Origin: an uncultured Lachnospiraceae bacterium
GTDB lineage: Bacteria > Bacillota > Clostridia > Lachnospirales > Lachnospiraceae
Length of the DNA: 64,000 nt
Assembly (NCBI GenBank): GCA_905235275.1
Contig: CAJOLA010000001.1
Coordinates: forward strand, 1-64,000
Reading direction: 5' to 3'
Of the stretch, positions 36,973 to 45,237 are shown in pieces. The first letter of the stretch is position 1. Each line of letters begins with the position of its first letter. The position numbers were made by a program, and so were the translations under genes. Under the pieces are notes generated by a model. The model saw nothing but the letters and a program-made list of their open reading frames with translations, made no database searches and was not told the origin of the DNA.

Positions 36973-37911
36973 TTACCCCTGTTTCCCGTAATCTATTCTC
37001 GGATCTATAACCCTGTACAAAATATCCGTTACAAGATTAATAAATACATATACAACTGCCATTACCAGCACGACTCCCAAAACTACCGGATAGTCTCTGG
37101 CGGTAATGGAATCCATAACCAGCTTTCCGATTCCCGGCCATCTGAAAATATTCTCTATAACGACACTTCCTCCCATAAGAGTACCTATGGAAAGTCCCGC
37201 TATAGTAATCATCGCGGGCGAGGAATTATGAAGGACATTTCCGAAAACAACCTTGTTTTCCTTTACGCCCCTCGTTCGCAGACCCGTAATATACGACTTA
37301 TCCAGCTGTTCGATGACCTCGCTTCTGAACTGCTTAATAAACCTTGCACACATCGGAATTGCCAGGGACAACGCAGGCAGTACAAGACCCTGAAAAGAAT
37401 TATCGGCAATAACCGGAAAAAGATTTTGTTTTATACATAGGAAATAAATAAGCAAGGTTGCAATTAAAAAATTAGGCAGAGCACATCCGATAAACGAAAA
37501 TATCTGCACAATCACATCCAGCACCGAATTGCGATAAACCGCCGCAAGTATTCCCAACGGCAGGGAAATCGCAAGCGCCACCGCAAGCGATGACAACGCA
37601 AGCGGCAAGGTATACGAAAGCCCCTTTCCTATCTTGCCGGCCACTGAGGTATCATCCGCGTAGGATGTCCCCAAATCGCCCTTACATACACCTCCGAGCC
37701 ACGAAAAATAGCGGACCGCAAAGGGTTCGTTCAAACCCATCTTTTCACGTTCCGCCTCCAATGTCTCAGCATTAATCGGTTCGCCCCTCAGTGTCAGCTT
37801 CCTTTCGGCAGGATCACCGGGAGCTATGTACATAAGGGCAAATGTCATAATACTTACGGCAAAAAGAACAAATATAAGTTGTAAAAGTCTTTTTCCAATG
37901 AATTTGCCCAT
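36973..37911 (-). CDS. Importer 1: permease (NikB/DppB type)
   Basis: A 312-residue permease with the typical start (GKFIGKRLLQLIFVLFAVSIMTF), the conserved APGDPAERKL segment and the final LFRWPGIGKLVMDSITARDYPVV-like motif. Six helices are expected. It lies 35 bp after the solute-binding protein gene and 1 bp before the NikC-type permease, completing the membrane channel. Confidence 0.9.
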   Translation of the reverse strand: MGKFIGKRLLQLIFVLFAVSIMTFALMYIAPGDPAERKLTLRGEPINAETLEAEREKMGLNEPFAVRYFSWLGGVCKGDLGTSYADDTSVAGKIGKGLSYTLPLALSSLAVALAISLPLGILAAVYRNSVLDVIVQIFSFIGCALPNFLIATLLIYFLCIKQNLFPVIADNSFQGLVLPALSLAIPMCARFIKQFRSEVIEQLDKSYITGLRTRGVKENKVVFGNVLHNSSPAMITIAGLSIGTLMGGSVVIENIFRWPGIGKLVMDSITARDYPVVLGVVLVMAVVYVFINLVTDILYRVIDPRIDYGKQG

Positions 37912-37946
37912 AATCCTCTTCTTCTAAAACGATTAATCACCTTAAA

Positions 37947-39506
37947 TTAAAATGATGTTGTTGCGTCAATTCCGTAGAAATCAAACGGAACCTCTGCGCC
38001 AATACCCTTAATTCCCGGTTTACTTACTGTAGTCTTATTAAACAGACCCACATATCCGAAATAGTCATCATCGATTGCAATCTGAATAATCTTATTTGCA
38101 AGGTCTGCTCTCTTATCGGCATCCGTCTCAGTCTTCAACTGATCAATATACTTCTGGCATTCCTCATTCTTGAATCCGCCGGCATTATAGTATGCACCGT
38201 CAGCAAGCGTATTGTTGATGAAGTAATACGGATCTCCGTACTTATCGGTAATCATGCAGTAAAGAGCGATATCATAATCACCTGTCGTAATATATGTTTC
38301 GGTATCTTCTTCTGCTTTAAGTGTTGTATTAATACCGATAGCCTTTAACTGCTCCTGCATAAGAGTTGCAATCTTATCAAGCTCTCTTGCTTCATAATAC
38401 TTAACGGTAAGATTAATCTCTTTTCCGTCTTTCTCATAGTAGCCTTTATCGTTAAGCTTGTATCCGTCCTCTTCGATGAGCTTCTTAGCAGTCTCGGTAT
38501 CCACCAGCTTTGCGGGATTTGCAACTTTTCCGTATGCGGCAGATTCAGGGAAAGGACCGTCGGTAGCTGAAGTTGTTCCTTTAAGATATTCGGCAATCTT
38601 CTCCTTATCAACTGTTGAGTTGATGGCTTTTCTTACCTTTGCACTAACGTTATTCTCATTCAGAATGTAGAACTGACATCTCTCACCCGGGATTGACGTC
38701 AGGGTGTAACGGGAAGGATCCTGAGAGTAGATTGCAATGGCATCAGCACTTACGCTGTTATACCAGTCAATCTCTCCGTTTTGCATAGCCATAAGCTTTG
38801 AACTGTCATCCATCATATAGTAGAAATATGCACTGTCAAGATTAACGTCTCCATCCCAGTACTTCTCATTCTTCTTAACCGATACGTCTCCGCCCGGAAC
38901 AAATTTATCAATTACAAAAGGACCCGTGCAAATCGGCGCTTTATCAAAATCCGTTGTAGCGTCAAGATCCATAATACCAAGCTCAGGTGAAGCAAGCTCG
39001 TTCTTTAAAACAGGATAAGGTTCTTTCGTGTCAATCGTAAGGGTTGTATCATCAACTGCCTTATACTCGAAATCGGCATATACCTTAAATTTCTGGTTCT
39101 CCTTACCCGTTCTCTGGAAGTTCCTGATAACCATATCGGCCGTCAGCTTATTGCCGTTGGAAAATGCGGCCCTTTCATTGAGCTTAATTGTCCATACATT
39201 TCCTTCAGACTCTGCGGACTTAGCAAGAACCGGCTCAAGCTCTGAATCTTCATTAACCTTAAACATACATTCAGACATACCTTCAATAAGTGTATACCAA
39301 CCGTTGTTATCCTTATGTACATCAAGACTTTCATACGCAAATGAAACGGCAGCCTTCATATCCTTCTTTGAGGAATCCGATGTCGCAGCCGTTGTATCTC
39401 CGCCTGCCGTTGTGGGCTCACCTCCGCCACCGGAACAAGCCGCAAGGCTCATTGCTGACATAGCTGCTACGGCAGAAAAAATAATTCCTTTCGACAACTT
39501 CTTCAT
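37947..39506 (-). CDS. Importer 1: solute-binding lipoprotein (family 5, NikA-like)
   Basis: A 519-residue lipoprotein (lipobox LAAC, Cys about 24, then a Gly/Thr-rich linker). The family-5 substrate-binding fold is clear: LEPVLAKSAESEGNVWTIKL, FSNGNKLTADMVIRNF and ICTGPFVID. It captures the substrate outside the cell and delivers it to the permeases. Similarity to NikA/DppA cannot tell nickel, metal chelate or peptide apart. It is the first gene of the operon and lies about 80 bases downstream of a C5NNG6 dyad shared with other operons in the window. Confidence 0.9.
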   Translation of the reverse strand: MKKLSKGIIFSAVAAMSAMSLAACSGGGGEPTTAGGDTTAATSDSSKKDMKAAVSFAYESLDVHKDNNGWYTLIEGMSECMFKVNEDSELEPVLAKSAESEGNVWTIKLNERAAFSNGNKLTADMVIRNFQRTGKENQKFKVYADFEYKAVDDTTLTIDTKEPYPVLKNELASPELGIMDLDATTDFDKAPICTGPFVIDKFVPGGDVSVKKNEKYWDGDVNLDSAYFYYMMDDSSKLMAMQNGEIDWYNSVSADAIAIYSQDPSRYTLTSIPGERCQFYILNENNVSAKVRKAINSTVDKEKIAEYLKGTTSATDGPFPESAAYGKVANPAKLVDTETAKKLIEEDGYKLNDKGYYEKDGKEINLTVKYYEARELDKIATLMQEQLKAIGINTTLKAEEDTETYITTGDYDIALYCMITDKYGDPYYFINNTLADGAYYNAGGFKNEECQKYIDQLKTETDADKRADLANKIIQIAIDDDYFGYVGLFNKTTVSKPGIKGIGAEVPFDFYGIDATTSF

Positions 39507-39558
39507 ATCGCTTTTCTCCTTATAATTTTAAACAAATTTTTTTACTTTTCCTTTGACA

Positions 39559-39602
39559 ATTCTACTCTTTGAGGCGATTTTTTAAAACCCCCTCGGGGGG
39601 TT
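39559..39602 (-). promoter_or_regulatory. Promoter 1 with GC-tract dyad (importer 1)
   Basis: On the plus strand AACCCCCTCGGGGGGTT (39586-39602) is a 7-bp-arm dyad in otherwise AT-rich DNA. On the minus strand it abuts TTTTAA (-35), a 17-bp spacer and TAGAAT (-10). The same design recurs at 41632-41675 and 49871-49915. G/C tracts flanked by A/T resemble operators of CsoR/RcnR-type metal sensors. The regulator itself is not in the window. Confidence 0.55.
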
Positions 39603-39654
39603 CGCCAATACCCTAAAAATCAGTTTTCATTCTATCGATAAATGTTTTAGGCAA

Positions 39655-39682
39655 TAAAAAAACCGGACCGAAATCCGGTTGT
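39655..39682 (-). terminator. Rho-independent terminator of rpmF
   Basis: On the minus strand aaccgga-tttcgg-tccggtt followed by a long T-run, just after the rpmF stop codon. Confidence 0.88.
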
Positions 39683-39689
39683 CAAAAAA

Positions 39690-39881
39690 TCATCCTGCAG
39701 AAGTTGAAACTTCGATGATTTCTTTTTTATTATAGCTACCGCAAGTAAGACAAACTCTGTGAGGTGCCATAAGCGCACCGCATCTGTTACATCTTACAAG
39801 TGTAGGAGCGCTCATCTTCCAGTTCGCTCTTCTCTTGTCTCTTCTTGACTTAGATGATTTATTCTTTGGACATATAGACAT
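39690..39881 (-). CDS. rpmF: 50S ribosomal protein L32
   Basis: A 63-residue ribosomal protein starting at the ATG at 39881, which has GGAGG nine bases upstream; the track start at 39905 is too early. It has the basic SKSRRDKRRANWKM segment and a four-cysteine zinc ribbon (CNRCGALMAPHRVCLTC). It stabilises the peptidyl-transferase region of the large subunit. It has its own consensus promoter and terminator and stands alone inside the transporter region. The usual partner genes (yceD/DUF177 before, plsX after) are absent here. Confidence 0.96.
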   Translation of the reverse strand: MSICPKNKSSKSRRDKRRANWKMSAPTLVRCNRCGALMAPHRVCLTCGSYNKKEIIEVSTSAG

Positions 39882-39916
39882 GCACTTTACACCTCCTTCA
39901 CGCACACATAGGATGT

Positions 39917-39945
39917 ATTATATTAATACATATGCAAATTGTCAA
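39917..39945 (-). promoter_or_regulatory. Consensus sigma-A promoter of rpmF
   Basis: Perfect TTGACA, 17 bp, TATAAT on the minus strand, 36 bases upstream of the L32 start codon. This is the strongest promoter seen in the window, as expected for a ribosomal protein gene. Confidence 0.88.
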
Positions 39946-39968
39946 TACTATTTCAGGAAAAATAACAA

Positions 39969-40721
39969 TTAATGATCATGTCCTTCATGCTCCTTAACTC
40001 TGAAGCAATGTGTGGCCGTATAATGAATCTTGTCATAATCATCGGAATCTCCGTCAAGCACGTATCTTGCAAGGATTACATATACTCCCGGCTCCTCCGG
40101 TGTAATCTTTAAAATACCGTCTGCTCCCGTGGAAAGCTTTGTCTCTTTTTTGTCGGAATCCCCTTTGTATATAAGAGTAATGTCATCACACGCCTGAGGC
40201 TTGCCATCCGTCTTTAATACGAATGTAAGCTCATGACCGACTACAAATTCGGGATTTACAGGCAGTAAGCTTGTAAGAAGCGGTGCATCAAAAACATCGG
40301 TATTATGGCTGTGACCGACAACTATGCAGCCTGTTGCAGACTGAACGTATCTGTCTACGCTTATTGCATCGGGATTATCCTTCTTGGTACCTTTCTTCCA
40401 TTTGTCATTCGGATACTCGGCATAGCAGTTATCATACTGTGTGGAGAATATATATATACCTTCCTGATCCGTCTCTGCCGTAAGATCAAGATATTCTTTA
40501 CCGGTATCCTTTATCTCGACTTCACCGGCCGTACCGTCGGGAGCAAATGCCTTAAAGGTAAGCTCTTCCGTTCTCGGAAGACCGTCACACTCCATATTAT
40601 GACCCCATTTAAGCATTGTCATGATTGAGTCGCCTGCATGATAATGAAAAATATAATCCTCAAGCCATCCCTCATGACCGTAAACAAGTTTATCCGTGGT
40701 ATCTTTAATATTATTGTTCAT
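39969..40721 (-). CDS. DUF4198 (COG5266-like) protein without signal peptide
   Basis: A 250-residue protein. The start GHEGWLEDYIFHYHAGDSIM and the Gly-His pair KWGHNME match the first part of DUF4198, a beta-rich domain usually described as a periplasmic component linked to cobalt/nickel uptake. A second His-rich spot (GHSHN, about residue 136) and the tail HEGHDH could bind metal. Unlike typical members there is no signal peptide or lipobox. The ATG follows an AGGAG ribosome site and an extended -10 promoter, so this start is credible and the protein should be cytosolic. Function is unknown; a role in metal binding is inferred from the domain and neighbours. Confidence 0.65.
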   Translation of the reverse strand: MNNNIKDTTDKLVYGHEGWLEDYIFHYHAGDSIMTMLKWGHNMECDGLPRTEELTFKAFAPDGTAGEVEIKDTGKEYLDLTAETDQEGIYIFSTQYDNCYAEYPNDKWKKGTKKDNPDAISVDRYVQSATGCIVVGHSHNTDVFDAPLLTSLLPVNPEFVVGHELTFVLKTDGKPQACDDITLIYKGDSDKKETKLSTGADGILKITPEEPGVYVILARYVLDGDSDDYDKIHYTATHCFRVKEHEGHDH

Positions 40722-40756
40722 ATCCTTATTCTCCTGATTTCAATAAATTCTTTGAC

Positions 40757-40765
40757 AGTATAACA
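40757..40765 (-). promoter_or_regulatory. Extended -10 promoter of the DUF4198 gene
   Basis: TGT-TATACT on the minus strand, about 36 bases upstream of the ATG and directly after the terminator of the methyltransferase gene. Confidence 0.45.
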
Positions 40766-40793
40766 TAAAAATATGGCAGAAGACCTGCCATAT
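40766..40793 (-). terminator. Terminator of methyltransferase 1
   Basis: A perfect 9-bp stem (atatggcag / ctgccatat, 5-nt loop) followed on the minus strand by TTTT, 28 bases after the methyltransferase stop codon. Confidence 0.75.
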
Positions 40794-40820
40794 AAGTACA
40801 AATAATAATTCCTTTAAAAC

Positions 40821-41585
40821 TTACTTTTTGGCTTCTATCATAAACAGCGGCGTGGTTGAGTAGTTCATCTTATCAACCTTATCCCACACGATATCGGTTA
40901 CATCCGGATTAATGCTTATCTCATCAAATCCAAGCTGGCAAAGTACCTCAAAATCCCAGTCAGGTCTGTCCAGATGAGAACACGGCACACGCATTGCGAT
41001 GCTTTCCATCCATTCCGAGTTAACACCCTTTTGCTTTTCCTTATCGGTAATATTAAGCTCTTTAACCCTCTGCCTTTCGGCATCATGAGCCTTTTTCATG
41101 TCATTATTACAGAGATACCTGTACCAGTTGGCATCAAAATTAAGCATCTTACCGCCCTTTTTAAGAACTCTCTGCCATTCCCTGTAAGCAATTCCCGGAT
41201 ATTCAAGATTCCATGTAAGATTCCTTGATACAATAAGATCAAAGGTATTATCCTCGAATTGAAGCTTCTTGGCATCCATCCTCTCGAAGGTAATGTTACC
41301 CAAAAGATCTCCGGCATTCTTTTTGGCTTTTTCAAGCATCTCCTGCGTATAATCAACGGCATTCACATGATATCCTGCCTCCGCAAGAATAATCGGGAAA
41401 AATCCCGGCCCCGTACCTATATCAAGAATCCTGATATCCTTTTTCTCCTTTTCGGGCATATGCGAGCACATCAAATCCCGCCACATGCCCTTTTTCATGC
41501 TTGCAAGCTCTTCTTTGTTTAAGTCCGAATATCCTTCGGCCCTGTTCGTCCAATAATCCTGAATTTCTCCCAACAATTGACTCAT
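40821..41585 (-). CDS. Class I SAM-dependent methyltransferase 1
   Basis: A 254-residue Rossmann-fold methyltransferase with motif I ILDIGTGPGFFPIILAE (about residues 51-67), the acidic ribose-binding residue in VNAVDYTQEML, and the segment SRNLTWNLEYPGIAYREWQRVLKKGGKMLNFD in place of the usual post-II/III region. It shares the 'NR/SRxLxWxLxxPxxAxxxW' pattern with the two other methyltransferases here, so the three are one family. The acceptor substrate is unknown. It is a single-gene unit with its own terminator. Its promoter carries the same GC-tract dyad as importers 1 and 2, which links it to metal or peptide uptake. Confidence 0.82.
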   Translation of the reverse strand: MSQLLGEIQDYWTNRAEGYSDLNKEELASMKKGMWRDLMCSHMPEKEKKDIRILDIGTGPGFFPIILAEAGYHVNAVDYTQEMLEKAKKNAGDLLGNITFERMDAKKLQFEDNTFDLIVSRNLTWNLEYPGIAYREWQRVLKKGGKMLNFDANWYRYLCNNDMKKAHDAERQRVKELNITDKEKQKGVNSEWMESIAMRVPCSHLDRPDWDFEVLCQLGFDEISINPDVTDIVWDKVDKMNYSTTPLFMIEAKK

Positions 41586-41631
41586 GAAGCACCTCCGAAA
41601 CTTAATTTTAAAGGTTCTTATTACTGTAAAT

Positions 41632-41675
41632 ATTTTAACAGCATCAGAGTTTCAATTAACCCCCCACGGGGGATA
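41632..41675 (-). promoter_or_regulatory. Promoter 2 with GC-tract dyad (methyltransferase 1)
   Basis: Plus strand AACCCCCCACGGGGGAT (41658-41674). On the minus strand it runs into TTAATT (-35), a 16-bp spacer and TAAAAT (-10). The arrangement matches the dyads before importers 1 and 2, including the dyad touching the -35 box. Confidence 0.55.
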
Positions 41676-41699
41676 TAAAACGATTAAAAAAACAATATT

Positions 41700-43400
41700 T
41701 TAAGGGATATTTTCAAAAAATTCTTCAGTTTCTCTTTCTCTGATTCCATCCTTTGTCATCTCGATGATTTTGCCGGCATTTCTAACCGTTGTAAGTCTGT
41801 GCGCAATAACAAAGGTTGTCCTGTTTTTAGCCAATCTGTCCATGGATTCCTGGACTATTCTTTCACTGTCATTATCCAGTGCGCTTGTCGCCTCATCAAA
41901 TATCAGAATGGGAGGATTCTTAAGGAATACCCTGGCTATTGAGAGTCTTTGCTTCTGACCTCCGGAAAGCTTTACGCCTCTTTGTCCGATGTCCGTGTCA
42001 TATCCGTCCGGAAGCGCCATTATGAAGTCATGCGCATTCGCATTTTTGGCGGCTTCTATAACCTCTTCTCTCGTTGCGTCGGGGCGTCCGTAGAGGATAT
42101 TTTCATAAACTGTTCCTATGAACAGATACACATCCTGCTGCACAACACCGATATTATCCCTCAGACTTTTTTGCGTAACGTCCCGAATGTCCTGCCCGTC
42201 AATCCGGATACTGCCGTCGCTTATGTCATAAAATCTCGGTATAAGACTTACCAGCGTGGTTTTTCCTATTCCGGACGGACCCACAATCGCATAGTATGCC
42301 CCGGCCGGCACCTCAAGGTTTACGTTTTCAAAAACCGTCTCTTTGTTCTCGCCGTATTGGAACTCAACATTTTCAAAAGACACGTTCCCCTTTACGTCCT
42401 TTAACTCAACCGCACCCGGCTTATCCTGAATATCGGGAAAGATATCGAGAATCTCGATAAATCTCTCAAATCCCGAATAACCGTTTTGGAACATCTCCGT
42501 AAAATCTATCATGGTCTTAATCGGTTCGGTAAGCACATTTATATAAAGCAGAAATGCCATCATATCGGCAACGTCCAGACTGCCGTGGCTTATCATTATT
42601 CCTCCGACCACCAAAACGAGAACCGTCATCATTGCCGTTATTGCTTTAAGACCGGCATTATATCCTCCCATATATCTGTATGAATCACGCTTTGCCTTCA
42701 GGAACTCTTTGTTCCCCTTTCCGAATTTATTATTTTCGATATCTTCATTTGCAAAGGATTTCACCACCCGGATACCGGAAAGCGAATCTTCCACCTGGGC
42801 ATTAACATCTCCTATGGTCTCACGATTCCTTTTAAAGGCCGCTTTCATTCTTTTGTTATAAAAGTAAGCAAATATAAGCATAACGGGAAGCAGGATAAAT
42901 GCGGCAAGCGTAAGCGGCGGACTTATGATAATCATAATTATAAATGCACCGACAATTCTGATAAATGAAATGACGATATTCTCCGGACCGTGGTGAAGAA
43001 GCTCCGTTATATCAAAAAGGTCCGCCGTAATCCTGGAAAGAAGTCCGCCCGTATTCTGGTTATCATAGAAGGAAAATGAGAGCTTCTGATAATGCTCGAA
43101 TATCTCACTTCGCATGTTATATTCTATCTTCGCTCCCATAACATGTCCCACATATGCTATGTAGTAATTACAAAAATACTGCACCACGATAAGACCGGTA
43201 AGAATAGCTCCTGCAATGCTTACACTGACAACCGCCTCCTGAACCGGACGCTCGGCAATTACATTAACCACATATCTGACCGCAAAAGGAATAACAAGAG
43301 CGATTAATGCGGATATAATGGCACACACCATATCCGTATAGAATTCTTTTTTGTATGGCTTATAGTATGACCCGAGCCTTTTTAAATTCTTCCAAAACAT
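41700..43400 (-). CDS. ABC exporter, fused membrane and ATPase domains
   Basis: A 566-residue half-transporter of the MsbA/LmrA class. Six transmembrane helices occupy about residues 15-300, and the ATPase domain has Walker A GPSGIGKTT (about 375), signature LSGGQKQRLSIARVFLKNPP and Walker B ILIFDEATSALD. It should work as a homodimer, since no partner half-transporter is adjacent, and exports lipids, peptides or small molecules. It has its own candidate promoter and a GAGGA ribosome site. It lies between two methyltransferase genes in the metal/peptide uptake region, so export of a small ligand is conceivable. The substrate is unknown. Confidence 0.9.
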   Translation of the reverse strand: MFWKNLKRLGSYYKPYKKEFYTDMVCAIISALIALVIPFAVRYVVNVIAERPVQEAVVSVSIAGAILTGLIVVQYFCNYYIAYVGHVMGAKIEYNMRSEIFEHYQKLSFSFYDNQNTGGLLSRITADLFDITELLHHGPENIVISFIRIVGAFIIMIIISPPLTLAAFILLPVMLIFAYFYNKRMKAAFKRNRETIGDVNAQVEDSLSGIRVVKSFANEDIENNKFGKGNKEFLKAKRDSYRYMGGYNAGLKAITAMMTVLVLVVGGIMISHGSLDVADMMAFLLYINVLTEPIKTMIDFTEMFQNGYSGFERFIEILDIFPDIQDKPGAVELKDVKGNVSFENVEFQYGENKETVFENVNLEVPAGAYYAIVGPSGIGKTTLVSLIPRFYDISDGSIRIDGQDIRDVTQKSLRDNIGVVQQDVYLFIGTVYENILYGRPDATREEVIEAAKNANAHDFIMALPDGYDTDIGQRGVKLSGGQKQRLSIARVFLKNPPILIFDEATSALDNDSERIVQESMDRLAKNRTTFVIAHRLTTVRNAGKIIEMTKDGIRERETEEFFENIP

Positions 43401-43445
43401 TTTCGTTCCTCTTTTATTTTTCTTTCGCTAAATTTACATTTTATG

Positions 43446-43475
43446 ATTATAACCAACAAAGACTGTCCGGAGCAA
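43446..43475 (-). promoter_or_regulatory. Candidate promoter of the ABC exporter
   Basis: Minus strand TTGCTC, 18 bp, TATAAT about 45 bases upstream of the ATG. The -35 box lies inside the loop and arm of the hairpin described next, so the two functions may interfere. Confidence 0.45.
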
Positions 43476-43490
43476 TTCACCGAACAGTCA
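43458..43490 (-). terminator. Hairpin between methyltransferase 2 and the ABC exporter
   Basis: GACTGTTCGG and CCGGACAGTC form a 10-bp stem with one G-U pair and a 9-nt loop on the minus strand. It is followed by TTTGTTGGTT, a weak U-tract. It probably ends or attenuates the importer-2 transcript before the exporter gene. Confidence 0.5.
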
Positions 43491-43514
43491 AAGTGTGTAG
43501 ACAAATCAAAAATA

Positions 43515-44339
43515 TTATTTCCTGGTTAAAATGTAAGCAAACCTTTTATGCTCTCCGGATGAGAGCCATTCGTCATCCGCAAACAGCTTGCGTTCTATAT
43601 CTTCGACATTAGTGAGTCGGATTATCTGCGCATCGACTCCCTCCCTCTGAATATAGTCTGCAACTTCCTTTTTGCCGGATCTTGACGGAAGATTATCATT
43701 CATTTCCTTGGTATATACACGGCCTCCATGCCCTTTATGTCCATGACCGTGATGACCGTGTCCGTGTTCGTGAGAATGTTCACACCCTTCCTCATGAGAA
43801 TGCCCGTGCTCATGCTCACCCTCATGGCAATGCTCTGCATTATCGCGCTCTTTTGATTTGTTCGCATATGCTTTCCAGTCGCCGTCAATAATGATGACTT
43901 TTCCGCCGGGTTTAACAACCTTAATCCAGCTGTCAATCGCTTCACCCGGATGAGGCAGTGTCCACAGGAGATGTCTGTTAATAACAACATCATATTCATT
44001 CTCCGGCTCGTCCAATTTCTCGGCATCACCTATCGTAAATGAAACCCTCTCTTCCAGTCCCTGCTCTTTTACTTTTCTTTTGGCATCCGCCTGCATACCT
44101 TCGGATATGTCAAGGCCTTTGACCGTGTGCCCCATCTCCGCCAAAAGCAACGTCAGAAAGCCGGTACCGCATCCGACATCAAGTACCTTCGCCCCTTCGG
44201 GAACAATCTCTCTTAATGCCTTTATCCATTCCTGCTTTTCTTCCTCTTCGAACAGACCGTGTCCGGGAGCCGTATCATAATCAACACTTCCGGCATCCCA
44301 ATATTTAACAACCTCTTCCTTAAACTTTTTATCTTCCAT
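43515..44339 (-). CDS. Class I SAM methyltransferase 2 with His-rich insert
   Basis: About 274 residues from the ATG at 44339. This start aligns with that of the paralogue methyltransferase 3 (MEDK..KE.V..YWD), so the track start at 44378 is too long. SAM motif I is VLDVGCGTGFLTLLLAE, with the family segment NRHLLWTLPHPGEAIDSW. Between the core and the C-terminal part lies a stretch of about 30 residues made almost only of His, Gly and Glu (EGEHEHGHSHEEG...). It is absent from methyltransferase 3, so it is an insertion. Such tracts bind Ni, Co or Zn in hydrogenase and urease maturation proteins. The gene follows the importer-2 ATPase by 19 nt and is very likely in that operon. The methyl acceptor is unknown. 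Confidence 0.82.
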   Translation of the reverse strand: MEDKKFKEEVVKYWDAGSVDYDTAPGHGLFEEEEKQEWIKALREIVPEGAKVLDVGCGTGFLTLLLAEMGHTVKGLDISEGMQADAKRKVKEQGLEERVSFTIGDAEKLDEPENEYDVVINRHLLWTLPHPGEAIDSWIKVVKPGGKVIIIDGDWKAYANKSKERDNAEHCHEGEHEHGHSHEEGCEHSHEHGHGHHGHGHKGHGGRVYTKEMNDNLPSRSGKKEVADYIQREGVDAQIIRLTNVEDIERKLFADDEWLSSGEHKRFAYILTRK

Positions 44340-44358
44340 CCTGCAATATTTCTCCTTC

Positions 44359-45237
44359 TTATACTTCTTCCAGGACAAAATGTCCCGGAGTTACTTCAAT
44401 CATTTTTTCTCCCAACTGCCTGTCAGTATCATATTCCAAAAAGGTTTTGTTTCTTTCATATTCCGGATCGGGTATATGAATGGCAGAAAGCAGTGACTTC
44501 GTATAAGGATGAACCGGATTATTAAACAACTCCTCCGTCTCACCCAGCTCCACCAGCCTGCCTCTTAGCATAACCCCCACCCTGTCGCTTATAAATCTTA
44601 CAACCGACAGATCATGGGCTATGAACAAAAACGTAAAATTATTTTCTTTTTGTAAATGTTTAAAAAGATTTATAATCTGCGCCTGTATTGATATATCAAG
44701 AGATGCAACAGGCTCATCCGCCACGACAAGTTTGGGTTCCATCATCAGACTTCTTGCTATGGCAACTCTCTGACGTTGGCCGCCGGATAATTCCTGCGGA
44801 TATTTTGACAGATAACTTGCATCCAGTCCTGATTTTGAAAGTATAAAATCAAGTCTTTCTTTTGTTTTCGCGCTGTTTACGGGTATATGGTTAATCTCCA
44901 ACGGCTCCAATATTATCTTTTGAACCGTCAACTTGGGATTAAGGGCCGCACCGGAATCCTGGAAAATCATCTGCACTTCTTTATGCATTCTGTTGATGGT
45001 GGCTTTCTCCTGTACTGACTCTCCCCTGTACAGGACATCTCCTCCCGTCGGTCTGTACATACCGCAAATAGCCCTTGCAGTCGTCGACTTACCGCATCCT
45101 GTCTCCCCCACGAGACCGAACACTTCACCGTCCTTAATGTCAAGCGATATACCGTCTACGGCTTTAACCGTATAATCCTCGTCTATCTTAAAGTGCAGTT
45201 GCAGATCCTTAACATCTACTATTGTATCTGCTGCCAT
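44359..45237 (-). CDS. Importer 2: ATPase (OppF type)
   Basis: A 292-residue ATPase with Walker A GETGCGKST, Q-loop IFQDSGAALNPKLTVQK, signature LSGGQRQR and Walker B LVVADEPVASLD. A C-terminal oligopeptide-type extension ends it. This is the OppF-like subunit of the second importer. It overlaps the OppD-like gene by 19 nt and is followed by the His-rich methyltransferase. Confidence 0.9.
   Translation of the reverse strand: MAADTIVDVKDLQLHFKIDEDYTVKAVDGISLDIKDGEVFGLVGETGCGKSTTARAICGMYRPTGGDVLYRGESVQEKATINRMHKEVQMIFQDSGAALNPKLTVQKIILEPLEINHIPVNSAKTKERLDFILSKSGLDASYLSKYPQELSGGQRQRVAIARSLMMEPKLVVADEPVASLDISIQAQIINLFKHLQKENNFTFLFIAHDLSVVRFISDRVGVMLRGRLVELGETEELFNNPVHPYTKSLLSAIHIPDPEYERNKTFLEYDTDRQLGEKMIEVTPGHFVLEEV

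Noticed and set aside
39586-39602. GC dyad as a terminator
   Set aside because: A stem of five to seven GC pairs without a following T-run, positioned upstream of a promoter; the neighbouring rpmF terminator is separate.
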